From the NCBI GenBank assembly GCA_947258905.1, contig CAMYKF010000542.1, forward strand, positions 1-11,745: a DNA stretch of 11,745 nucleotides. Direction: 5' to 3'. Source of the DNA: an uncultured Pirellulaceae bacterium (GTDB lineage Bacteria; Planctomycetota; Planctomycetia; Pirellulales; Pirellulaceae). A model generated the notes under the pieces. That model was not told the origin of the DNA, did no database searches, and worked only from the letters and a program-made list of their open reading frames with translations. This document shows, one piece after another, positions 1 through 5,949 of this stretch. Every line of letters begins with the position of its first letter. Position 1 is the first letter of the stretch. The position numbers and the translations under genes were made by a program.

Positions 1-434
1 AATATGGTGGCGACCAGACTGGGCCAGTTCAGGTTGGCAATGCCCGTGATGGCGTGGCCCGAGGTGCAGCCACCGGCGTAGCGTGTACCGAAACCGATCA
101 GCATGCCGCCGGCCAGCAATCGCACCGCGCCACTGATCGAATGATAGGCTTCCGGCAAAAACTCGATGCGTTCGGCAGACAACCAGAAGTTGGCGACGAA
201 ACCACCCGCCGCAATACCCACGACAAATACCAGCGTCCACATGCCAGCGCGCCAGTCGTATTCCATCAGGTACTCCGGGCCACCGCCGCCCGAGACGCAG
301 ATGGCTCCAATCTGTTGAAGACTGGTGGAGATGCCAAAGGCCTTGCCACCCAGTATGTAAAGCAGCGGGACGACCAGCCCAACCAGGATGCCCGACAGCC
401 ACCAGGGCCAGGGTTGCATAATGAATTCGTACAT
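1..434 (-). CDS. YeeE/YedE-family sulfur transporter, N-terminal part (cut by window edge)
   Basis: The reverse strand reads from an ATG at 434 to the window edge without a stop, giving 144 residues. The protein is hydrophobic, with membrane segments near residues 12-30, 64-84 and 102-120. It carries the family signature GGCTSGHAITG at 121-131 and a second conserved Cys at 46 in CVSGGGG. YeeE/YedE (DUF395) proteins import thiosulfate or other sulfur compounds through the membrane using conserved cysteines. Half-length members of about 180 residues usually occur as adjacent pairs, so this is probably the first of two, with the partner beyond position 1. An AGGA lies about 10 nt before the ATG; an in-frame ATG at 419 is possible. 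It follows the cstB-like gene on the same strand after a 178-bp gap that contains a 22-nt purine tract (486-507) but no promoter I can defend. Family is clear; the exact substrate is not. Confidence 0.88.
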   Translation of the reverse strand, partial: MYEFIMQPWPWWLSGILVGLVVPLLYILGGKAFGISTSLQQIGAICVSGGGGPEYLMEYDWRAGMWTLVFVVGIAAGGFVANFWLSAERIEFLPEAYHSISGAVRLLAGGMLIGFGTRYAGGCTSGHAITGIANLNWPSLVATI

Positions 435-612
435 GACTTGTTATCCTGAAAAGTGCAAGACAAGTTGTTTAATTTTCTGGTTGCCAAAAAAGAAAGAAGA
501 AAGAAAATGCACGGATCAACGCAGAGCTACGGGCGACCCTGGACTTGCCCTGGTCCCCCCGAACGCGGGCAAGCTGCGCCGCCCGTGAAGCCCTGCTGTG
601 AAGACCGCACCG

Positions 613-2046
613 CTATCCGGCCGAGACCGGTTCCGTTTGTTCGCTAATGACGGGCAAGCCGTCTTTTGCCCAGGCCACGATCCCGCCGTCCAGGTTAAGC
701 ACCTTGGTGGCGCCCGCAGCCTGCGCAATACTGGCTGCAATCACCGACCGTCCGCCCGTGCGACATTGCATGACAAACGTCTTGTCCGCGTTGAACAGAT
801 CACGATGCTGCGGCAACGTGCCCAGAAAATGATGTTTGGCTTGGGGAATGTGGGACTCGTGCCATTCAGCCATCCCCCGCACGTCGTACAACTCGACTTC
901 CCCGGACTGGATTTTGTCAGCCAGTTCGGCCGGCGTTGCCTGAACGATGGAGGCGGTATTCAAACCGGCTTCGGCCACATCCTCGGCGTCAAAATAACCG
1001 CCAATTTTGTCGATGCCGATTTTGCGCATGATGCGCACCACTTCCGGCAAATCGTGCTGGCTGGCAATCAGAAACACCGGCTGGTCGTAATCGATCAGCG
1101 AGCCGCCCCACATGGCCATGTACTTGGGCTGGATGTTGATCGTACCGGGGACATGGGCATTGGCGAATTTTCGGGTCACGGCCGTGTCGACCACCATGGC
1201 TGCCTGCTGGATTGTTTGAAGCAGCTGATCCGTATCCAGTTGCGGAGGCAGGCCGGCGTCGCCCAGCAGATCCGGACCTTCCTTGTTCACGCGTTTCATC
1301 AACGCAAAGTATTTGGGAGGCTCCGGCTGTTCGGCGAGAATGTAGTCCACAAAGGCCTGTTCGTCGGTGAACTGCAGTGACGGGTTGTACATCTTTTCGT
1401 ACCCCACGGTGCTGGAAGGAATGGAACCCAGGCCCTTGCCACAGGCACTTCCTGCACCGTGCGCCGGCCAGACTTGCAGATAATCCGGAAGCTGCTTGAA
1501 GCGTTCGGCGGAATGGTACAGGTCGTGGGCGCCCGGCTCGGCCGTGTTGGCGATACCCGCGGCTTCTTCCAGTAAATCAGGACGGCCGATCGATCCGACA
1601 AAGACAAAGTCGCCGGTGAAAATTCCCATCGGCTTGTCAGCTCCGCCGCCCTTGTCGGTCAACATAAAGGAAATGCTCTCGGGCGTGTGGCCGGGCGTAT
1701 GCAGCACTTTGAATTCGACCTTGCCCGCGCGGAACGTGTCACCTTCCTTGAGCAACTGGTGCGGATACTGGCTGGCGTATTCGTATTTCCATTCGGCCGG
1801 ACCTTCGTCAGATACGTACAGGGTCGCCCCGGTGCGGTCGGCCAGTTCGCGAGCTCCGGAAACGTAATCGGCATGGATGTGCGTCTCGGCGATGCCGACG
1901 ATCTTCATGCCTTCCTTGTGGGCGGCGTCGAGATATTGCTGAATATCGCGGCCCGGATCGACGATGATCGCCTCGCCGGTCTTCTGACAGCCAACCATGT
2001 AGGAAGCGTGTGCCAGTCGAGGATCGTAGAAATACTTGAGCAACAT
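613..2046 (-). CDS. cstB: CstB-like persulfide dioxygenase / rhodanese fusion
   Basis: This 477-residue protein has three domains. Residues 1-250 are a metallo-beta-lactamase-fold persulfide dioxygenase of the ETHE1/CstB type, with HIHAD at 56-60, HTPGH at 116-120 and TGD at 144-146; by homology the iron ligands are H56, H116 and D146. Residues about 265-365 are a rhodanese fold with no cysteine in its active loop, so presumably inactive. Residues about 372-470 are a rhodanese with the loop CRTGGRS, catalytic C428. The only cysteines are C20, C202 (in HGAGSACGK) and C428, the layout of Staphylococcus aureus CstB. Such enzymes oxidise low-molecular-weight persulfides and pass sulfane sulfur to sulfite, giving thiosulfate in the cytoplasm. 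The start at 2046 is preferred because AAAGGA lies about 8 nt upstream; a TTG at 2064 would add six residues without support. It lies downstream of the arsR-like gene and upstream of a sulfur transporter. Confidence 0.9.
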   Translation of the reverse strand: MLLKYFYDPRLAHASYMVGCQKTGEAIIVDPGRDIQQYLDAAHKEGMKIVGIAETHIHADYVSGARELADRTGATLYVSDEGPAEWKYEYASQYPHQLLKEGDTFRAGKVEFKVLHTPGHTPESISFMLTDKGGGADKPMGIFTGDFVFVGSIGRPDLLEEAAGIANTAEPGAHDLYHSAERFKQLPDYLQVWPAHGAGSACGKGLGSIPSSTVGYEKMYNPSLQFTDEQAFVDYILAEQPEPPKYFALMKRVNKEGPDLLGDAGLPPQLDTDQLLQTIQQAAMVVDTAVTRKFANAHVPGTINIQPKYMAMWGGSLIDYDQPVFLIASQHDLPEVVRIMRKIGIDKIGGYFDAEDVAEAGLNTASIVQATPAELADKIQSGEVELYDVRGMAEWHESHIPQAKHHFLGTLPQHRDLFNADKTFVMQCRTGGRSVIAASIAQAAGATKVLNLDGGIVAWAKDGLPVISEQTEPVSAG

Positions 2047-2087
2047 GTTCGTGTCCTTTCGCAAGGCTGTTACGGAGAGCGTTTAAA

Positions 2088-2099
2088 ATATCTAGATAT
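2088..2099. repeat. 12-bp perfect palindrome in the arsR-cstB gap
   Basis: The sequence ATATCTAGATAT is its own reverse complement. It shares its last four bases (2096-2099) with the putative ArsR operator at 2096-2115, so the two may form one extended binding region of AT-rich half-sites. It lies 42-53 bp before the cstB start codon. Confidence 0.5.
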
Positions 2100-2115
2100 C
2101 GGAACGTTTCTATAT
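2096..2115. promoter_or_regulatory. Putative ArsR operator 2, before cstB
   Basis: ATATCGGAACGTTTCTATAT is an imperfect palindrome with 8 of 10 base pairs matched around a central AACGTT. It matches the palindrome in the arsR promoter (2505-2524) at 16 of 20 positions, including both ATAT ends. It sits in the 86 bp between the arsR stop and the cstB start. This implies that the repressor also controls cstB directly, from an internal promoter or by blocking read-through. I could not identify a convincing -35 box for such a promoter; the AT-rich stretch at 2083-2099 could hold a -10. Confidence 0.65.
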
Positions 2116-2132
2116 TTATGGCTAAAAAAATT

Positions 2133-2450
2133 TTACTGCCCAAAGCGGGCTTCGACGCAACTCATGATATTGGCCAGATGCGGTTCGGCAATCTGGTAGA
2201 AAACAGTGCGTCCTTCCTTTTCGCTTTTCAAAAATCCGCAGCGTTGCATCAGTCGCAGGTGATCGGAAGTCTGCGGCTGGCTGATGCCACACTGCTCCGC
2301 CAGTTCATTGACCGTAAACTTCTGATCGGTCAGCAGTAATTGTACGATTTTCAGTCGATGCGGGTGAGCCAGTGTGCGGAGGCATTCGGCCGCTTCATTC
2401 AGGGCCTCGTTGTCGAGCGACTTGCCGTGTTTTCGGGTGCGGGTGGCCAA
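2133..2450 (-). CDS. ArsR/SmtB-family repressor of the sulfur module
   Basis: This 105-residue winged-helix protein shows the ArsR pattern: LRTLAHPHRLKIVQLLL (24-40), recognition region FTVNELAEQCGISQPQTSDH (45-64), then LRLMQRCGFLKSEKEGRTVFYQI through the beta-wing to residue 87. The metal-site motif ELCVCDL of classical arsenic or cadmium sensors is missing. Cysteines are at 23, 54, 71 and 98. C23 (alpha-1) and C98 (alpha-5) could face each other at the dimer interface and act as a thiol switch, but this is inference. Context with the cstB-like gene suggests a persulfide or sulfide sensor. The start is a TTG at 2450: an in-frame stop lies 9 codon-positions-bases upstream (TGA ending just before three codons), and there is no usable later ATG. 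The Shine-Dalgarno sequence is weak (GAGA). A GGAGGGG near 2491-2497 lies too far upstream to serve this start. Confidence 0.88.
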   Translation of the reverse strand: MATRTRKHGKSLDNEALNEAAECLRTLAHPHRLKIVQLLLTDQKFTVNELAEQCGISQPQTSDHLRLMQRCGFLKSEKEGRTVFYQIAEPHLANIMSCVEARFGQ

Positions 2451-2501
2451 GGTTTCGTCTCAAGGTTTGCGGGTGATCGGACAACGCTGCCCCTCCAGCA
2501 G

Positions 2502-2529
2502 AATATATCGTAATATTTCGATATGTCAA
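2502..2529 (-). promoter_or_regulatory. Sigma-70-type promoter of arsR
   Basis: On the reverse strand a perfect TTGACA (2529-2524) is followed after 16 bp by TATATT (2507-2502). Transcription would start near 2495, giving a leader of about 45 nt before the TTG start of arsR. The spacer is occupied by the operator palindrome, so repressor binding would exclude RNA polymerase. Confidence 0.75.
2505..2524. promoter_or_regulatory. Putative ArsR operator 1 (autoregulation)
   Basis: ATATCGTAATATTTCGATAT is a 20-bp palindrome with 9 of 10 pairs matched. It fills the spacer and touches both promoter boxes of arsR. AT-rich palindromes placed this way are usual for ArsR-family repressors such as BigR. 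Its close relative at 2096-2115 supports a shared binding protein. Confidence 0.75.
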
Positions 2530-2544
2530 TGAGTCTTTTTTGGC

Positions 2545-2559
2545 GAAAACCCGGTTTTC
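2545..2559 (-). terminator. Weak candidate terminator after the CBS-pair gene
   Basis: Seven-base arms GAAAACC and GGTTTTC surround one central base, 11 bp past the stop of the CBS-pair gene and 16 bp before the arsR promoter. The stem is mostly A-T and no separate T tract follows on the reverse strand, so termination would be inefficient at best. Its position between two transcription units is the main argument. Confidence 0.25.
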
Positions 2560-2569
2560 TCACAAATTC

Positions 2570-2998
2570 TCACACTGCCGAACGCAAACGACCCTCCAAA
2601 GCCCCGCAGGTATTAATCAGTTCGCGGGCCAGGATGGCTGTCATGTCGTCGGTGGAAATCAGGCCTACCAGGTGTTCGTGCTCGTCGACCACGGGCAGTC
2701 GTTTGACTTTGGCGTCGCGAAACTTCCGCGCCGCATCGAACATGCTGGCTGTTTGTGCAATTGTGTGCACTTCCCGGCTCATGACTTCGCCCACATAGGA
2801 TTCAGGAGTAGCGGCGCCCAAGGTCACACCCAATGCCACATCGCGATCGGTAATGATGCCCATGACCTTCTGATCATCGGTAATCACGACGGAACCCACG
2901 TTTTGGCGGTGCATGATTTCCACAGCGTCCTTGATGCGATCGTTGATGGTCAGCGTGAAGACTTCGTCCGAGTCACGCAGCAGTTCTTTGAGAATCAT
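2570..2998 (-). CDS. CBS-pair protein (142 aa)
   Basis: This stand-alone regulatory protein consists of two CBS domains. CBS1 spans about 13-60 and ends in GIITDRDVA; CBS2 spans about 71-123 with RLPVVDEHEHLVGLISTDDM. The Ser/Thr-x-x-Asp turns (T50-D53, S115-D118) are those that bind the ribose of adenine nucleotides in this family. CBS pairs sense AMP, ATP or related ligands and often regulate channels, transporters or kinases. Its length and layout resemble the mycobacterial dormancy protein Hrp1 (recalled, not aligned). The start at 2998 is chosen because an AGGGA lies about 8 nt upstream and the frame further upstream reads as non-family sequence. It is transcribed separately from the ATPase gene, from a sigma-54-type promoter in the 231-bp gap. 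The protein partner is unknown; the ATPase and channel genes just upstream are candidates by context only. Confidence 0.87.
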   Translation of the reverse strand: MILKELLRDSDEVFTLTINDRIKDAVEIMHRQNVGSVVITDDQKVMGIITDRDVALGVTLGAATPESYVGEVMSREVHTIAQTASMFDAARKFRDAKVKRLPVVDEHEHLVGLISTDDMTAILARELINTCGALEGRLRSAV

Positions 2999-3055
2999 GA
3001 TTGGTTCCCTGTGGCAGTGAAAAACAAACAAGTAACTGGTCGAGAATAAAAAGTT

Positions 3056-3072
3056 CGCAAACGACGTGCCAC
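3056..3072 (-). promoter_or_regulatory. Sigma-54 promoter of the CBS-pair gene
   Basis: The reverse strand reads TGGCACG-TCGT-TTGC (3071-3057), a full match to the RpoN consensus, with GG and GC separated by exactly 10 bases. Transcription would start near 3045, 47 nt before the ATG at 2998. A perfect 14-bp palindrome, TGCCAC-TT-GTGGCA (3067-3080), overlaps the -24 box. This is the strongest of six such elements in the window. Confidence 0.8.
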
Positions 3073-3134
3073 TTGTGGCAGCAGGATGCCAACTGGCCAA
3101 AAACGCTTCACCCATCGCAGCTGGCCGCTCCAGC

Positions 3135-3150
3135 GGGCGAAATCGCACGT
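3135..3150 (-). promoter_or_regulatory. Candidate enhancer (activator) site upstream of the CBS-pair promoter
   Basis: The reverse strand reads ACGTGCGATTTCGCCC. It matches GCGTGCGATTACGCCC at 7107-7122 at 14 of 16 positions. Its centre lies about 97 bp upstream of the predicted start at 3045, a normal distance for the binding site of a sigma-54 activator. The activator itself is not in the window. Confidence 0.4.
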
Positions 3151-3196
3151 TGGTTGCGGGGCCAGCTTCCAGCTTGTCTTCGCAAAACCCTGATGA

Positions 3197-3220
3197 CAGG
3201 CAAGATGCGCAAGATGCCTG
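3197..3220 (-). repeat. Hairpin made of a 9-bp tandem repeat after the ATPase gene
   Basis: Two adjacent copies of GCAAGATGC (3200-3208, 3209-3217) are flanked so that CAGGCA (3197-3202) pairs with TGCCTG (3215-3220) around a 12-nt loop. It lies about 10 bp past the ATPase stop, and the reverse strand carries a short TTTT (3184-3187) ten bases beyond. It may act as a weak terminator or mRNA end structure. Confidence 0.35.
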
Positions 3221-3229
3221 CCCCGCGTG

Positions 3230-5947
3230 TCAAGCTTTGGGCAACAGCTTGAACAACTCGATCACGACCGTGACGCCGCCACTGATGGCCAGACACAACA
3301 GGAAATCCAGCGGTTGCAATGCGGTGGTGTGAAACACCGTTTGTAAAGGCCCCAGATATACAACGGCCACTTGCAAAACGAACGTCAGCAACACGGCAGC
3401 GGGCAACCACAGGTTTTGTGTGGGACTCGTTTTTACCAGCGGCAGGTTGCTGCGGCACGCCAGCGCGTTGCCCATTTGCGACATCGTCACCACGGTGAAG
3501 ATTATGGTGCGCCAGTAATCAACGCTTTTCCCGGCCGCCAGTATCCAGCCGGCCGCCAGCGAGACGCTGCCAATCAGCAGCCCGATCAGGGCCACGTCCC
3601 GGGTCATGCGCCGATTGAATACCGGTTCGTTGGGTGGCAACGGAGGTCGCTGCATCGTGTTGCGTTCGGCCGGTTCCAGGGACAGGGCCAGTCCGGGGAA
3701 TCCGTCGGTAACCAGGTTGACCCACAAAATTTGCAGCGGCATCAGGGGCAAGGGCAATCCCAGCATGATGGCGACGGTCATCACGAAGACCTCGCCGACG
3801 TTTCCGGACATGGCGTATTTGACGAACTTCAGCACGTTGTCGTAGACAATTCGTCCCTGTTCGACTGCCTGAACGATCGTGGCGAAGTTGTCGTCCAGCA
3901 ACACGACTTCGGCCGCTTCCCGCGCCACATCGGTACCGCTGCGCCCCATGGCCACACCGATATGCGACTGTTTCAGCGCTGGTGCGTCATTGACTCCATC
4001 GCCGGTCATGGCAACGACGTGATCGTGTTTTTGCAATGCCTCGACGATTCGCAATTTGTGCTGAGGCGCGACGCGCGCGTATACGGCGACCTGTTCCACA
4101 CATTGCTGCAACTCTGCGTCGGACATGGCAGCCAGCTGTTGCCCGCTCAATTCGGGGTGCCCGGCGCCGATCCCCATTTCGGACGCGATGCTGACGGCCG
4201 TTAATGGATGATCACCAGTAATCATCACGGGCCGGATGCCGGCCTGGCGACATTTTTTCACGGCGGCCTGTGCCTCGGGCCGTGGCGGATCCTTCAGTCC
4301 GATCAGGCCGATAAAGACCAACTCCTGTTCCAGTTGGCTAGCCGGCAGCGGATCGCCACTGGTCAGCATGCGGTAGCCAACGGCCAGCACCCGCGTTCCG
4401 CGACTGGCCATGTCGTCATGCGAGGCGTGAATGCGATCCCGCCAGCTACTTTCCATCGCCTCCACCTTGCCATCGACAAACAAATGGGTAGAGATATCCA
4501 GCAGCGCATCGACGGCTCCCTTGACGAACACGATCTGCGCAGCACCGTCCAGCGCCGCGGGGGCCTGGACGGCAGGGCCCGGTTGCACGGCATGCAACGT
4601 CGACATGCGTTTGCGATCGGATTCGAAGGGCATCTCGCTGATGCGTGGCAACCATTTGCCAAGGCGGTTTTTCAGCAAGCCGTGGTCGGCGGCGACTTCG
4701 ACCAATGCGGCTTCGGTCGGTTCCCCCAGGCCCACCATCTGTTGATCGTCCCGGCACAGCGCACGCTGTTCGGGTGGCAGGTCGACGCGGCGATGCAGTG
4801 CGGCGTCGTTGCACAGACTGGCCCCGGCCAGCAGCAACCAGACGGCATCGGGCAATGCGTCCAGCTGCCGCGATTGATCGACTTGCAGCCGCGCGCCGGC
4901 AATATCGATATGCGTGGCCGTCATGCGGTTCTGTGTCAGCGTTCCCGTCTTGTCCGAGCAGATGACGGTGACCGAACCAAGCGTCTCGACGGCGGGCAGG
5001 TGTCTGATCAGCGCGTTTTGCTGGAACATACGCTGGGCGCCGATCGCCAGAGTCACCGTGGCTACGGCTGGCAGGCCTTCGGGGACGATGGCCACGGCCA
5101 GGCTGAGTGCGGTCATCAACATCAGTTCAGGCGTTTGACCGGCGGACAACCCGATCAGAAAGATCACGCCGACAACGACTGCTGCCCCCACTGCCAACCT
5201 GCGGCTCAAGCGGGCCAGCCGTCGTTGCAACGGAGTCATCGCCCTGGTTACGCCTTGCAGCGAACCGGCAATGTGACCCAGTTCGGTGTGCATGCCGGTC
5301 GTAGTGACCAGACCCGTGCCGTGACCGCGGGCCACGATGGTGCCCATAAACGCCAGGTTAGAGCGATCACCCAGCGGCAAATCGGTCCCGGCAAGGGCGG
5401 CAGTCTGCTTGTAAACGGCCACCGATTCACCCGTAAGTGCCGATTCGTCGACCGACAACTCGGCAGCTTCCACCAGGCGGCAATCGGCGGGCACAAAAAA
5501 GCCGGCTTCCAGCAGCACAAGATCGCCGGGTACCAGACTGGCTACCGGGATTTCCTCCACCTGGCCAGCCCGCCGCACACGGACCACGGGCATGACCATT
5601 TTTCCCAACGCCGCCAGGGAGCGTTCGGCCCGCCAGTCTTGCCAGAAACCAAGCAGTGCATTGATCAGGATAATGGCGGCAATGGCGGCCGCATCAATCC
5701 ATTCATACAGCGCCAGCGAAATGACCATGGCGATGACCAGCAACCAGACGAGCGAGCTGGTGAATTGCTCGCCCAGAATTTGCCACGGTTTCCTGCCCGC
5801 GGAAGTTTCCAGTTGGTTGGGACCGTACCGCTTGAGCCGCTGGCCGGCGACCTCCGGCGTGAGTCCGTGTGCCGCGTCCGATTCCAGTTCAGCGAGGCTT
5901 TGAGCGGCCGTCAGCAGATGCCAATTCGATGGATAGGTCTGATTCAC
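3230..5947 (-). CDS. P2A (SERCA/PMR1-like) cation-transporting P-type ATPase
   Basis: This 905-residue pump has all P-type hallmarks: N-terminal cation-ATPase domain (about 8-75), LTGES (171-175) in the actuator domain, PEGLPA (289-294) in M4, phosphorylation motif DKTGTLTQ with D332, FESDRKRMS (441-449) and KGA (476-478) in the nucleotide domain, TGDH (577-580), TGDGVNDAP (648-656), and a six-helix C-terminal domain. Residues aligning with SERCA Ca2+ site II are intact (VAIVPE in M4 with E290, N744, D748). For site I, N716, E719, T747 and D748 are present, but the residue matching SERCA E908 is Q824. Export of Ca2+ (or Mn2+) to the periplasm is likely; Na+ or K+ is less likely. It starts with GTG only 2 bp after the channel stop and has no clear ribosome site, so translation is probably coupled to the channel gene. 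Confidence 0.92.
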   Translation of the reverse strand: MNQTYPSNWHLLTAAQSLAELESDAAHGLTPEVAGQRLKRYGPNQLETSAGRKPWQILGEQFTSSLVWLLVIAMVISLALYEWIDAAAIAAIILINALLGFWQDWRAERSLAALGKMVMPVVRVRRAGQVEEIPVASLVPGDLVLLEAGFFVPADCRLVEAAELSVDESALTGESVAVYKQTAALAGTDLPLGDRSNLAFMGTIVARGHGTGLVTTTGMHTELGHIAGSLQGVTRAMTPLQRRLARLSRRLAVGAAVVVGVIFLIGLSAGQTPELMLMTALSLAVAIVPEGLPAVATVTLAIGAQRMFQQNALIRHLPAVETLGSVTVICSDKTGTLTQNRMTATHIDIAGARLQVDQSRQLDALPDAVWLLLAGASLCNDAALHRRVDLPPEQRALCRDDQQMVGLGEPTEAALVEVAADHGLLKNRLGKWLPRISEMPFESDRKRMSTLHAVQPGPAVQAPAALDGAAQIVFVKGAVDALLDISTHLFVDGKVEAMESSWRDRIHASHDDMASRGTRVLAVGYRMLTSGDPLPASQLEQELVFIGLIGLKDPPRPEAQAAVKKCRQAGIRPVMITGDHPLTAVSIASEMGIGAGHPELSGQQLAAMSDAELQQCVEQVAVYARVAPQHKLRIVEALQKHDHVVAMTGDGVNDAPALKQSHIGVAMGRSGTDVAREAAEVVLLDDNFATIVQAVEQGRIVYDNVLKFVKYAMSGNVGEVFVMTVAIMLGLPLPLMPLQILWVNLVTDGFPGLALSLEPAERNTMQRPPLPPNEPVFNRRMTRDVALIGLLIGSVSLAAGWILAAGKSVDYWRTIIFTVVTMSQMGNALACRSNLPLVKTSPTQNLWLPAAVLLTFVLQVAVVYLGPLQTVFHTTALQPLDFLLCLAISGGVTVVIELFKLLPKA

Positions 5948-5949
5948 CG

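Noticed and set aside
486..507. 22-nt purine-only tract (pyrimidine-only on the coding strand) before the YeeE-like gene
   Set aside because: The nearby potential stem (566-585) is too far away to make it a terminator, and no promoter boxes pair with it. It may affect DNA shape, but nothing firmer can be said.
2047..2064. TTG start at 2064 for the persulfide dioxygenase gene
   Set aside because: The ATG at 2046 has an AAAGGA at proper distance and matches the family N-terminus; the extra six residues would contain that ribosome site.
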